From Cryobacterium mannosilyticum (GTDB lineage: Bacteria; Actinomycetota; Actinomycetes; Actinomycetales; Microbacteriaceae): a stretch of 64,000 nucleotides of DNA. Both the position numbers and the translations under genes were made by a program. Where the stretch lies: positions 124,001-188,000 of the forward strand of contig NZ_SOFM01000007.1 of assembly GCF_004402705.1 (NCBI RefSeq). The letters run 5' to 3'. Under the pieces are notes generated by a model that worked only from the letters and a program-made list of their open reading frames with translations, searched no databases and was not told the origin of the DNA. Shown here piece after piece: positions 49,195 to 61,707 of this stretch (position 1 is its first letter; each line of letters opens with the position of its first letter).

Positions 49195-50033
49195 TCGGCT
49201 GGAAGTTCGCGTTCACCCGGCGCTGGGCCGGCTACCTCGCGCTCACCATCCTCTTCGCCGCGATCTGTGCGGGACTGGGAACCTGGCAGCTCGCCCGCCG
49301 GGCCGAGGCCCTGGCCGAGATCGTCAAGGTGGACGCCAACTTCGACTCCGAGCCGATCCCGCTGGAGCAGGCTCTGCCCGACCGCCAGTCCTTCGCCGAG
49401 TCCCAGAAATGGCTGCCCGTCGTGATCACCGGGACCTATCTGAAGGCCGACGAACTGATCGTGCGGAACCGTCCGCTCAACATCCACCCCGGCTTCGAGG
49501 TGCTCACGCCGCTTCGCCTGACGGACGGCACCGTCTTCATCGTCGATCGCGGCTGGCTGCCGACCGGCGACACCCCGGAGGCGCCGACGTCGGTCCCCGA
49601 GGCGCCCGACGGCGAGGTGACCGTCGTCGCCCGGCTGAAGGCCGGCGAACCATCCCTGGCCGGTCGTTCAGCGCTCGGGAACCAGATCGCCACGATCAAC
49701 CTCACCGAGGTGCAGGGCCGACTCGGCCTCCCGACCTACACCGGCGCCTACGGCCTGATGAAGTCGGAGGACCCGGCGCCGGGAGAACGACCGGTGGCGG
49801 TCACCCGGCCGGCGCGGGACGAGGGCCCGCACCTGTCCTACGCGTTCCAGTGGTTCGTCTTCGCGCTGCTCGCGTTCGTCGCACTGGGCTGGGCCATTCG
49901 CCAGGAGTTCCGGTCGGTCAACGCCGACGACCCGCAGGAACGCGCCCGGGCCCTCGAACGGGCCCGACGGCAGGCCGCGAAGCCGCGCAGCGACGCCGAG
50001 GTCGAGGACGACCTGATCGACTCCCCGCGCTGA
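49191..50033 (+). CDS. SURF1-family cytochrome oxidase assembly protein
   Basis: 280 residues. Two transmembrane helices, at about 15-34 and near 222-242, flank an extracytoplasmic domain. AGLGTWQLARR and RGWLPTGD are SURF1 signatures. It helps insert heme a into cytochrome oxidase subunit I, which fits the ctaA and ctaB genes further along. A charged, arginine-rich cytoplasmic tail of about 35 residues follows the last helix. It is the third gene of a three-gene overlapping unit. Confidence 0.92.
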   Translation: MIGWKFAFTRRWAGYLALTILFAAICAGLGTWQLARRAEALAEIVKVDANFDSEPIPLEQALPDRQSFAESQKWLPVVITGTYLKADELIVRNRPLNIHPGFEVLTPLRLTDGTVFIVDRGWLPTGDTPEAPTSVPEAPDGEVTVVARLKAGEPSLAGRSALGNQIATINLTEVQGRLGLPTYTGAYGLMKSEDPAPGERPVAVTRPARDEGPHLSYAFQWFVFALLAFVALGWAIRQEFRSVNADDPQERARALERARRQAAKPRSDAEVEDDLIDSPR

Positions 50034-50035
50034 CC

Positions 50036-50083
50036 CTGCCTGGCACGCACGGCGTCCGGCTCAGGATGCCGTGCGCCGGCAGG
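50036..50083. terminator. Hairpin between SURF1 and the convergent ABC-F gene
   Basis: CGCACGGC (50046-50053) and GCCGTGCG (50068-50075) pair perfectly, and flanking CCTG/CAGG extends the stem. No T-run follows on either strand. Confidence 0.5.
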
Positions 50084-50097
50084 TCAGGCCAGGGTGA

Positions 50098-51696
<1,599 letters not shown>

Positions 51697-51791
51697 AGCA
51701 ATAGTCCGTTCACGGGGGTTGTGGGAGTCTCCGGCCCAACCGGGCCAGCTATCCAGTATATTTGTTCGCCCGTCTCCGTGCGCGCGCGAAG

Positions 51792-52418
51792 CTAAGACAG
51801 CGCCGCGGAGAGGGTCTTTTCGACCCAGTCCCGGTAGGCCGCGCCGGACCAGCCGAGATCGAGAACCAACGACCGGTACACCTGAGGGTGCCCGATCGCC
51901 CAGATCGCGGCCGCAGCCTCGTGGTCGCTCAGGCCCGCTCGCAGACCGCGGAGTCCGCGCAGCGTGGAGGCGGCCTCGCCATAGTGGTAGAGGCGCTGTG
52001 ACGAGCGCCGCAGTTCGAGTTTCGCCACGTCCGGGTCGACGCCCGCGGCCTGAAGGATCACCCGGTGCACGCCCGCGGTGCGGGTGTTCGCCTCGACGAT
52101 CCCCGCCGCGAGGATGCGGATGACCTCGCCCGCCGACCGGGCGGGCGCCGCCGGTCCCGGTCCGGCAGCGGCGACAAGACCCGGTGCCTCCGTGGCGGCG
52201 GTGCGATCGAGCACCGCCGCGAGCAGGTCGGCCTTACCGCCGATGGAGTTGTAGACGGTCTGCACTGCGACACCGGCGTTCGCCGCGATCGCGGCGATCG
52301 ACGTCGGAATGTACCCGCGTTCGAGCATCAGCCGCTGGGCGGCCTCGACGATCACCTCTCGGGTGGCCGCGCCCTGCCTCGTGCGCCGCGTTGCCGGTGA
52401 ATCAGGCGAATTCTCCAT
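51792..52418 (-). CDS. TetR-family transcriptional regulator
   Basis: 208 residues. The helix-turn-helix is RGYIPTSIAAIAANAGVAVQTVYNSIGGK, with the usual YN/YH motif before the core. The C-terminal ligand domain is not recognisable. The ATG at 52418 follows a TATTCT -10 by six bases. The upstream GTG at 52439 lies inside the palindrome, so I reject it. An inverted repeat at the promoter is a likely autorepression site. The nearest possible targets are the ABC-F gene downstream and the suf genes upstream. Confidence 0.9.
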   Translation of the reverse strand: MENSPDSPATRRTRQGAATREVIVEAAQRLMLERGYIPTSIAAIAANAGVAVQTVYNSIGGKADLLAAVLDRTAATEAPGLVAAAGPGPAAPARSAGEVIRILAAGIVEANTRTAGVHRVILQAAGVDPDVAKLELRRSSQRLYHYGEAASTLRGLRGLRAGLSDHEAAAAIWAIGHPQVYRSLVLDLGWSGAAYRDWVEKTLSAALS

Positions 52419-52431
52419 GACATTAGAATAG

Positions 52432-52450
52432 CATTCCACTCACTGGAATG
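52432..52450 (-). promoter_or_regulatory. Inverted repeat at the TetR promoter, candidate operator
   Basis: CATTCCA-CTCAC-TGGAATG is a perfect 7-bp palindrome just upstream of the -10 (52425-52430 on the minus strand). Repressor bound here would block the promoter, as in autoregulated TetR systems. Confidence 0.65.
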
Positions 52451-52510
52451 GTGATCCAATACGCATCTCTGGAGGTCACTGCCTCGAGGCGTCGGCCCCC
52501 GGACGACAGA

Positions 52511-52547
52511 ACGGATGCCCGTGCAGCCAGGCTGCGCGGACATCCGT
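52511..52547 (-). terminator. Hairpin terminator of the suf operon
   Basis: ACGGATG and CATCCGT pair outermost, with an inner GCAGCC/GGCTGC stem. On the minus strand it follows the last suf gene by about 45 bases and is trailed by TTCTGTC. Confidence 0.65.
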
Positions 52548-52591
52548 TGTGTGTGCACTCCGCGCCGCCGGCCGGGGCGGGAGGCCGTGCG

Positions 52592-52921
52592 CTAGATCGA
52601 GAAGCCGAGGGCGCGCATCATGTCGCGCCCGTCGTCGGTGATCTTCTCCGGGCCCCACGGCGGCATCCAGACCCAGTTGATGCGGAACTGGTCGACGACG
52701 CCGTCCAGCGCCTCGGCGGTCTGTTCTTCGAGCACGTCGGTCAGCGGGCAGCCCGCGGAGGTCAGCGTCATGTGGATGATGAGGGCGTCGTTCTCGTCGT
52801 CCCAGCCCAGGTCGTAGATCAGGCCGAGGTCGACGACGTTGATGCCCAGCTCGGGGTCCATGACATCTTTGAGCGCTTCTTCGATTTCGTCGAATCGCGC
52901 CGGTGTCAGCGATGAAACCAT
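52592..52921 (-). CDS. sufT: SufT-type iron-sulfur assembly factor (DUF59/MIP18)
   Basis: 109 residues. LKDVMDPELGINVVDLGLIYDL is the family core, and the conserved cysteine is in TSAGCPLTD. DUF59 proteins help deliver Fe-S clusters to targets. It is the last gene of the suf cluster, four bases after sufC. Confidence 0.92.
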   Translation of the reverse strand: MVSSLTPARFDEIEEALKDVMDPELGINVVDLGLIYDLGWDDENDALIIHMTLTSAGCPLTDVLEEQTAEALDGVVDQFRINWVWMPPWGPEKITDDGRDMMRALGFSI

Positions 52922-52925
52922 GCTT

Positions 52926-53690
<765 letters not shown>

Positions 53691-53773
53691 GGATTCGCTA
53701 TCTCTTTCATTCTCCGGCGCTGGGACCGGTACGTTGGGGTGGCTGGTGGCCACTGGGTCGGAACTCGACCAGG

Positions 53774-54100
53774 TCAGACGGGCACGATGACGGACGGGTC
53801 GATGTAGACATCGCCGTCGATCAGGTCGACCTTGAAGACCGGTACCGGTTCGTAGGCCGGCAGGTTCAGGGGCTTGCCCGTTTTGAGGGAGAACTTGGAA
53901 CCGTGGGCCCAGCATTCGACGGTGTCGTCTTCGACGAATCCCTCGGACAGGGAGATGTCCCCGTGCGTGCAGGTGTCGCCGATGGCGAACACGTCCCCGG
54001 CTGCGTCGCGGACGACCACGATGGGCACCCCGTCGATTTCGACCTTGACGGCCTCATTCGGTTCGAGCTCGTCGAACGCGCAGATTTTCGTGGACGCCAT
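53774..54100 (-). CDS. Rieske-type [2Fe-2S] ferredoxin in the suf operon
   Basis: 108 residues. The cluster ligands are CTHGD and CWAHGSKF (C-X-H...C-X2-H). It is a small soluble electron carrier, often annotated as the ferredoxin subunit of a non-heme oxygenase. Its place between sufD and sufC, two bases from sufD, suggests a role as electron donor or as a client in cluster assembly. Confidence 0.93.
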   Translation of the reverse strand: MASTKICAFDELEPNEAVKVEIDGVPIVVVRDAAGDVFAIGDTCTHGDISLSEGFVEDDTVECWAHGSKFSLKTGKPLNLPAYEPVPVFKVDLIDGDVYIDPSVIVPV

Positions 54101-54102
54101 GG

Positions 54103-55353
54103 TTACTTTTCCTCTGTTCCGCGGAGTTCCGCTTCGATCGCTGCCTGGAGCCGGTCCTCGAGTGGTTTGGACCCGATTTGCTGCACGATTTCGCTGAGGA
54201 AGCCGCGCACGACGAGCCGGCGGGCCTCATCCTCGGTGATGCCGCGGGACTGCAGGTAGAAGAGCTGCTCGTCGTCGAAGCGTCCGGTTGCGCTGGCGTG
54301 GCCGGCACCCTTGATGTCGCCGGTCTCGATCTCCAGGTTCGGGATCGAGTCGGCGCGGGTACCTTCGGTCAGCACGAGGTTGCGGTTCTGCTCGTAGCTG
54401 TCGGTGCCGGCCGCCGTGCGGCCGATCAGCACGTCGCCGATCCAGACGGTGCGTGCGCCCGTGCCCTGCAGCGCGCCCTTGTAGGTCACCCGGCTGCGGC
54501 TGTTCGGCGCGTCGTGGTTCACGTAGACCTGCTGTTCGAGGTGCTGCCCGGCGTCGGCGAAGTAGAGCCCGAGGAGTTCCGTGTCAGAGCCGGGTCCGGC
54601 CAGGCGCACGGACGGGTTGACCCGCACGATGCTGCCGCCGAGCGACACCACGATGTGCTTGAGGCGCGCGTCGCGTCCGATCGAGGCGAAGTGGTTGGCC
54701 AGGTGCACCGCACCGTCGTTCCATTCCTGGAGGGTCACCACGGTGAGGTTCGCAGACTCGCCGAGGATGATTTCGACGTTCTCGGTGAGGCGCGCGCCCC
54801 CGACGTTCTCGAGGATCACGACGGCCTGGCTGAACGGCTTGGCTTCGATGATGGTGTGCGCGCCGCGAGGCGCGGAGCCGAGGTGGGCACGGGTGACCGT
54901 GATCTCCTTCGCCTCCTCGCCGCCGACCGTGATCGCCAGGGCCTGGTCGAAACTGCTCCAGGCGTTGGCGGCGGCGCGTTCCTCCGGCGCTCCGGCGGTG
55001 CCGATCCGGGAATCATCCCGGTCGACCCAGCCGACGGTGATGTCGGCGGCCGGGGTGGACTCCACAGGGTAGACGGAACCGTCCAGGTCACCGCCCGTGA
55101 GGTCGGTGAACCTGGCGACCGGCGAGAGCTTCCAGACGGCCTCGCGCCCGGTCACCGGCGCGAAGTCCGCGACGTTGACGCTCTTGAAACGGTCGGATCG
55201 GGTCTGGACCGGCACGAAACCGAACCGCCCGTCCGAGTGTTCCTTGATTCCGTGCTGCTCTTCGGTGGGCATTGCTTCGGTTGTTGGCACCGTGGGGGTC
55301 ACTGCCGATTCTTGTGTGGGTGGGGCGTGTGTAGGTGTGGGGGCGGCGGACAT
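54103..55353 (-). CDS. sufD: Fe-S cluster assembly protein SufD
   Basis: 416 residues with the right-handed beta-helix core shared with SufB (NVEIILGESANLTVV, then GTGARTVWIGDVLIG) and the C-terminal FDDEQLFYLQSRGITEDEAR. It pairs with SufB in the scaffold. The gene begins immediately after the sufB stop with no gap. Confidence 0.95.
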   Translation of the reverse strand: MSAAPTPTHAPPTQESAVTPTVPTTEAMPTEEQHGIKEHSDGRFGFVPVQTRSDRFKSVNVADFAPVTGREAVWKLSPVARFTDLTGGDLDGSVYPVESTPAADITVGWVDRDDSRIGTAGAPEERAAANAWSSFDQALAITVGGEEAKEITVTRAHLGSAPRGAHTIIEAKPFSQAVVILENVGGARLTENVEIILGESANLTVVTLQEWNDGAVHLANHFASIGRDARLKHIVVSLGGSIVRVNPSVRLAGPGSDTELLGLYFADAGQHLEQQVYVNHDAPNSRSRVTYKGALQGTGARTVWIGDVLIGRTAAGTDSYEQNRNLVLTEGTRADSIPNLEIETGDIKGAGHASATGRFDDEQLFYLQSRGITEDEARRLVVRGFLSEIVQQIGSKPLEDRLQAAIEAELRGTEEK

Positions 55354-56772
<1,419 letters not shown>

Positions 56773-56800
56773 ATATACCTCTTCTCCCACCCACGGCAAC

Positions 56801-56816
56801 CCGGATATTAGTCCGG
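56801..56816 (-). promoter_or_regulatory. Palindrome over the suf -10 region
   Basis: CCGGA-TATTAG-TCCGG is a perfect inverted repeat. On the minus strand it contains TAATAT, a good -10, about 30 bases before the sufB start. It may be the site of an Fe-S sensing repressor, though no SufR gene is at hand. Confidence 0.45.
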
Positions 56817-57042
56817 TCATTCCCGGTCTGGTCTTCCGAAGGAGACCCGGCGAGGGAACGGGTTGTGTGGGCGGCTACGTTGCGTACCTAAGATGTTTAA
56901 GGACGACGTGGTTTTCTCAGCCTCGGTTGTGTCAACCGCGGCCCGGCCGCCCAGGAAACACTTAATTCTACAGGTTAGCGGTGGGATTAGTAGTGCGATC
57001 CGGCGTTTTCACATGTGCCACAGCGAAGAGGAAGCAGAACCG

Positions 57043-57984
57043 GTGAAACGGATTTCGGAATGGTTGCCCGCGAGCGTTGACAAACGGGTTCGAGTGGTGG
57101 CCTGGATCTACCTCGCCGCCCAGATTCTTCTCGTGGGCACGGGAGGCCTGGTGCGGCTCACCGGTTCCGGCCTCGGGTGCCCGACCTGGCCCCGGTGCAC
57201 GGACGCCTCCTTCGTCAACACGCCCGAAATGGGCATCCACGGTGTGATCGAGTTCGGCAACCGACTGCTCGGCGTCGTGCTGGGGCTGGTCGCGATCGCC
57301 GCGTTCCTGGCGGTCGTGCGACTGCGCCGGTCGCGTCCCGACCTGTTCTGGCTTGCGCTCATCGCCGGCCTCGGCATCCCCGCGCAGGCGGTCATCGGCG
57401 GAGTGAGCGTACTCGTCCAGCTCAACCCGTATGTGGTCGGGCTGCACTTCGTCATCTCGGTCGCCCTCGTCGTCCTCTGCACGATCTTCCTGCACCGCGT
57501 CTACACCGGAAACCCACACCGGATGCCGGCCGTCCCCGGGTGGTTCCGGTTCCTCGCGTACTCCACGGGCGCGCTCATCCTGGTCACCATCCTCGTCGGG
57601 ATCGTCACCACCGGTTCTGGCCCGCACGCCGGCGATGCGAACGCGCCGCGCAACGGCCTCGACTCCGAGCTGCTCCAGCACGTGCACAGCTGGCCGGCCT
57701 ATGCCACCCTTGCCCTGACGATCGCCCTCGTGATCGCCTCCGTCGCCCTGGCGCTCCCGCCGCGCGGCTGGGCCGTGCTGCTGCTGATCATCGAGGCCGG
57801 CCAGATCGGCGTCGGCCTGCTCCAGGCGAACATCGGGCTCCCGCCCGCGCTGGTCGGCATACACATGGTGCTGTCCTGCGTGCTCGCGGCGGCGATGACC
57901 GCGGTCCTGCTGAACCTCACCGTGCCGTCTGCGATTGCGTCGCCGGCGTCCGGCCCGCTCGCGGAGAGCGCCGCCGCCCGTTAA
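57043..57984 (+). CDS. ctaA: Heme A synthase CtaA (COX15-like)
   Basis: 313 residues, eight transmembrane helices in two four-helix halves. The conserved glutamate is in GVIEFGNRLLG, and GCPTWPRC is the paired-cysteine loop in the first extracytoplasmic segment. The His residues near LNPYVVGLHF and VGIHMVLS bind heme. It oxidises heme O to heme A for aa3 oxidase. The GTG at 57043 has AGAGGAAG eight bases upstream; longer in-frame starts lack that support. Its stop overlaps the convergent OpuC-type binding-protein gene. Confidence 0.94.
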   Translation: MKRISEWLPASVDKRVRVVAWIYLAAQILLVGTGGLVRLTGSGLGCPTWPRCTDASFVNTPEMGIHGVIEFGNRLLGVVLGLVAIAAFLAVVRLRRSRPDLFWLALIAGLGIPAQAVIGGVSVLVQLNPYVVGLHFVISVALVVLCTIFLHRVYTGNPHRMPAVPGWFRFLAYSTGALILVTILVGIVTTGSGPHAGDANAPRNGLDSELLQHVHSWPAYATLALTIALVIASVALALPPRGWAVLLLIIEAGQIGVGLLQANIGLPPALVGIHMVLSCVLAAAMTAVLLNLTVPSAIASPASGPLAESAAAR

Positions 57985-58973
57985 GCGGGATCGGTGATGA
58001 ATCCCCTGGCCTTCATCCAGGCGAAGGCGACGTCGGCGGGTTCTTCACCGTCGACGTCGACCTTGCGGTTGAGGGACCTGAGCACCTTGTCGGTGAGAGC
58101 AGGCGTGATCTGGTCGAAGACATCCGCCAGCTCCGGGTGCTTCGTCAGGGTGTCGGTGAAGTACACGGGGGCCACGTTGTAAGCCGGGAAGAACGCCCGG
58201 TCGTCGGTCAGCACGGTCAGGCCGAGGGAGTCGATACGGCCGTCAGTCGTGAATACCTCGCCGAAGTTGCAGTCCCCCTTGTCGGTGGCGCTGTACACCG
58301 CGCCGCCGTCGTAGACTCCCACGTTGGCGTCCGGGACGCCGGCCGCTCCACGCTCGAGCCCGTAGGTTTCGAGCATCGGGTTGAAGCCGTCGGAGCGGGA
58401 ATTGAATTCCGCCTCGACGCAGAAGGTGCGTTCCGCCACGGGAAGCGCCGCGATCTGCGACATCGTGCTGATTCCGCCGAGAGCCGCGGCCGCCTCGCTG
58501 CGGATGGCCAGGGCGTAGGTGTTGTTCATCGGGGCGGGACTGCCCCAGGTGAGCCCGTTCGCCAGATCGGCGTCGTGCACGGCCTTCCACTGGGCCGCCT
58601 GGTCGGGGATGCCCTCGGACCGGGCGAGGTAGGTCAGCCAGGCCGTGCCGGTGTATTCCCACATGAAGTCGGCCTGGCCGAGGGCGAGGAGTTCACGCGC
58701 GGGCTGGCTTCCGGGCAGGTTGCTCAGGTCCGTGACCTCGAACCCGGCGGCCTGTGCGGCCAGCACCGCGATCTTCCCGAGGATGAGTTGCTCGGTGAAG
58801 TTCTTCGAGGTGACCGTGAGTGACGCGTTCCCGAGTCCGGGGATCGGCCGGATGGTGCCCGGACCGACGGCAGGCACATAGGAGGTGGCCGGTGAGAGTC
58901 CGCAGCCCGTCAGGGCGAGCCCGGCGACCAGAAGAGTTGCCGGCGCGACCAGACGTCGTCGTCGATTCGTCAT
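57981..58973 (-). CDS. OpuC/ProX-type osmoprotectant-binding lipoprotein
   Basis: 330 residues. A lipoprotein signal peptide ends in LALTGC, lipid-anchored at Cys24. LTVTSKNFTEQLILGKI is the typical start of the quaternary-amine binding proteins, followed by MWEYTGTAW. It binds a compatible solute such as glycine betaine, choline or carnitine and delivers it to the permeases encoded upstream. GAGAAGGG lies seven bases before the ATG. Last gene of a four-gene operon. Confidence 0.9.
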   Translation of the reverse strand: MTNRRRRLVAPATLLVAGLALTGCGLSPATSYVPAVGPGTIRPIPGLGNASLTVTSKNFTEQLILGKIAVLAAQAAGFEVTDLSNLPGSQPARELLALGQADFMWEYTGTAWLTYLARSEGIPDQAAQWKAVHDADLANGLTWGSPAPMNNTYALAIRSEAAAALGGISTMSQIAALPVAERTFCVEAEFNSRSDGFNPMLETYGLERGAAGVPDANVGVYDGGAVYSATDKGDCNFGEVFTTDGRIDSLGLTVLTDDRAFFPAYNVAPVYFTDTLTKHPELADVFDQITPALTDKVLRSLNRKVDVDGEEPADVAFAWMKARGFITDPA

Positions 58974-59017
58974 GGTTCGGCCCTTCTCGTGTATCAGCGT
59001 GGTGGAACGGAGGGTCA

Positions 59018-59764
59018 TCAGAGGCCCTTCGGCCGGGCGAGTTGTTCGACGACGCGGCCGAGCCAGTCCACCAGGAGGGCGAGGAGCGCCACCAGCAGCG
59101 AGCCGGTCACGAGCACGGCGGTGAGCTTCAGGTTGACCCCGGTCGTGATCAGGATGCCGAGTCCACCCCCGTTGATGAACGTGGCGAGGGCCGCGGTTCC
59201 GACCAGCAGGACCATGGCGGTGCGGATGCCGGCGAGCATGACCGGTACCGCGAGGGGGAGTTCGACGCGCACCAGCACGGCGACGGCGCTCATCCCCATC
59301 CCCCGGCCGGCCTCCACCAGCCGGGCGTCCACCTGCTGGAGCCCGACGATCGTGTTCCGCAGCACCGGCAGCAGTGCGTAGAGCACGAGACCCATGGTCG
59401 CCGCCCAGAAACCGAACCCCAGCCAGAATGCGAGGAGCACGACCAGCCCGATTGCGGGGGCGGCCTGACCGATGTTCGCGGCGGTGAGCACCGGACCGGT
59501 GAACCGCCGCATCGCGGTGCGCGTGAGGGCGATCCCGAGCGGCACCGCGATCAGCAGCACGATCACGGCCGCGACGAGGGTGAGCTGCAGGTGTTCGACG
59601 GTGTAGCCCCACAGGGCGGCCGGGGCGAGCGTCGTCAGCTCGGTCTTCGACAGGTTCGCCGTGGCCAGCCAGCCCGCGAGGCCCAGCCCGGCGGCGACGA
59701 TCCCGGCCAACTGCAGCGCCAGGCCGCGCCAGGCGGTGCGGCCTGGCGCGGGGGCCCTGCTCAT
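59018..59764 (-). CDS. OpuC-type ABC permease
   Basis: 248 residues, about five to six membrane helices. The EAA loop lies near VEAGRGMGMSAVAVLVRVELPLAVPV. The N-terminal 35 residues extend beyond its sister permease. Its ATG overlaps the ATPase stop (ATGA), and 44 bases separate it from the binding-protein gene. Confidence 0.9.
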   Translation of the reverse strand: MSRAPAPGRTAWRGLALQLAGIVAAGLGLAGWLATANLSKTELTTLAPAALWGYTVEHLQLTLVAAVIVLLIAVPLGIALTRTAMRRFTGPVLTAANIGQAAPAIGLVVLLAFWLGFGFWAATMGLVLYALLPVLRNTIVGLQQVDARLVEAGRGMGMSAVAVLVRVELPLAVPVMLAGIRTAMVLLVGTAALATFINGGGLGILITTGVNLKLTAVLVTGSLLVALLALLVDWLGRVVEQLARPKGL

Positions 59765-61065
59765 GGCGCTGCCGGGGCGTCGCCGGCCGCAACCACCGGA
59801 CCGGGACTGTCGGCGGGAGCACCGTCGTCACTCTCGTCGCCGGCGGCTATTGCGCTGAAGATACCCGTGTTCAGCCCGACGGGGGCATCCGTGGAGTCCA
59901 GCGCCGCCGCATCCTGAGACCGGCCGATCGCGTCCATGACGGTCTTGATGTCGATCACGCCCTTGAACACGTCACGGCGGCCCGTCACGAGCGCAGCCCC
60001 GGCGCTGGACACGAGCATCGTGTCGAGCGCGTCGCTGAGCGTCGCCCTGCTCCCCACGACGGGCAGGGCCGGATCCGGCGTCGAACCGATCGTCCCGAGC
60101 CGGCCGAGCTTGCGGCGGGAAAGCCATTGGATGGGACGCTCGCGCGAGTCGACGACCACCGCATGGCCGTGCCCGGCGGCGACAATCCTTGTCAGGACGT
60201 CCCGCGCCTGCTCGCCCGGACGGGCGAGTACCGCCTCCTCCATCGCGACATCGGCGACCCTCGTCAGCGTGAGCTGCTTCAGCCCGGCCCCTGACCCGAT
60301 GAAGTTCTCGACGAACTCGTTGGCGGGGTTGCCCAGGATCCGTTCCGGTGTGTCGTATTGCACGAGCTGGGCGCCCTCGTCGAAGATCGCAATCCAGTCG
60401 CCCAGTTTCACGGCCTCGTCGAAGTCGTGGGTCACGCAGACGATGGTCTTCTGCAGCTCGTCCTGGATGTTGATCAGCTCGTCCTGCAGACGGAGGCGGG
60501 TGATCGGATCCACCGCCCCGAAGGGCTCGTCCATCAACAGCACGGGCGGATCCGCGGCGAGTGCCCGGGCGACGCCCACGCGCTGCTGCTGGCCGCCGGA
60601 GAGTTCCTTCGGGAACCGGTCCCGGTACTGCTCAGGGTCCAGTGATACAAGCTCGAGCAACTCGTCGACCCGCGCCGCGATGCGCTCCTTGCTCCAGCCG
60701 AGCATCCGGGGCACGATGCCGATGTTCGTGGCGACCGTCATGTGCGGGAACAGGCCGCCGGCCTGGATCACATAGCCGATTCCCCGACGGAGCCGGTCGC
60801 CGTTCATCTGCGTGACGTCGTCGCCGTCGACGACGATCCGCCCCTCGGACGGTTCGATGAGTCGATTGATCATCTTGAGCGTCGTGGTCTTGCCGCAGCC
60901 GGATGGGCCGACCAGCATGACCGTCTTGCCCGCAGGGATCTCCATGGTGAGGCCGTCGACGGCCGGCCTGGCCTGGCCGGGGTAGCGCTTGGTCACGTGG
61001 TCGAGCAGGATGCCGACCCCGGTCACGACGGTGGCGGCCGCTCTGGTCGGTGTTTGTTCAGGCAC
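59761..61065 (-). CDS. OpuCA-type ABC ATPase with CBS domains
   Basis: 434 residues. Walker A is GPSGCGKTT, the signature LSGGQQQRV, Walker B VLLMDEPFGAVD. Residues about 260-380 carry a CBS-type regulatory region (ILTRIVAAGHGHAVVVDSRERPIQ), which in OpuA-type transporters senses ionic strength or nucleotides. A low-complexity Ala/Asp/Pro tail of 40 residues ends the protein. It energises the quaternary-amine transporter. Starts inside the end of the upstream permease gene. Confidence 0.92.
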   Translation of the reverse strand: MPEQTPTRAAATVVTGVGILLDHVTKRYPGQARPAVDGLTMEIPAGKTVMLVGPSGCGKTTTLKMINRLIEPSEGRIVVDGDDVTQMNGDRLRRGIGYVIQAGGLFPHMTVATNIGIVPRMLGWSKERIAARVDELLELVSLDPEQYRDRFPKELSGGQQQRVGVARALAADPPVLLMDEPFGAVDPITRLRLQDELINIQDELQKTIVCVTHDFDEAVKLGDWIAIFDEGAQLVQYDTPERILGNPANEFVENFIGSGAGLKQLTLTRVADVAMEEAVLARPGEQARDVLTRIVAAGHGHAVVVDSRERPIQWLSRRKLGRLGTIGSTPDPALPVVGSRATLSDALDTMLVSSAGAALVTGRRDVFKGVIDIKTVMDAIGRSQDAAALDSTDAPVGLNTGIFSAIAAGDESDDGAPADSPGPVVAAGDAPAAP

Positions 61066-61699
61066 GGATACCTCGCGGGATGGTCAGGCGGCCGAGGCCG
61101 ACGAGCAGGAGATCAAGGATGAGGGCCAGGATGATGACCCCGACGACACCGGTGACCACGGATTCGAACGAGTTGGCGCCGCCGAGCCGGGAAAGACCGG
61201 AGAAGATGAACCCGCCGAGGCCCGGGCCGAGCGCGTACGCCGCCACCGCGGCCACGCCCATCACCATCTGGGCCGAGACCCGGATACCGGTCAGGATGAT
61301 CGGCCAGGCCAGCGGCAGTTCGACCTGGACCAGGGTCCTGAACCGGCTCATGCCGATCCCCCGTGCCGCCTCGACCACGGTCGGCGCGATACCGGACAGA
61401 CCGACGACGGCATTCCGGAGGATGGGCAGCGTCGCGAAGAACGCGACCACGATCACGGCCGGGAGCACACCGAAACCGAACGGTGAGATCAGCAGGCCGA
61501 TCAGGGCGAAGGACGGGATGGTCAGGCCGATGGCGGAGACCGAGTTCACGACACCGGTCAGCGCACGGCTGCGGTAGACGAGCGCGGCGATGACCACGGC
61601 CAGCACGGTCGCCAGCACCAGGCACTGCAGGACGAGGCTGAAGTGCTGCCAGCTGGAGAACAGGATCTGCTCATACCGGTCGCCCAGGAAATCCAGCAT
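61058..61699 (-). CDS. OpuC-type ABC permease
   Basis: 213 residues, five to six helices. The EAA loop is VEAARGIGMSRFRTLVQVELPLAWPI. It is the first gene of the osmoprotectant operon, with AAGG about six bases before the ATG, eight bases after the ctaB stop on the same strand, so the operon may be partly read from the ctaB promoter. Confidence 0.9.
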   Translation of the reverse strand: MLDFLGDRYEQILFSSWQHFSLVLQCLVLATVLAVVIAALVYRSRALTGVVNSVSAIGLTIPSFALIGLLISPFGFGVLPAVIVVAFFATLPILRNAVVGLSGIAPTVVEAARGIGMSRFRTLVQVELPLAWPIILTGIRVSAQMVMGVAAVAAYALGPGLGGFIFSGLSRLGGANSFESVVTGVVGVIILALILDLLLVGLGRLTIPRGIRA

Positions 61700-61707
61700 G
61701 GCGAGCC

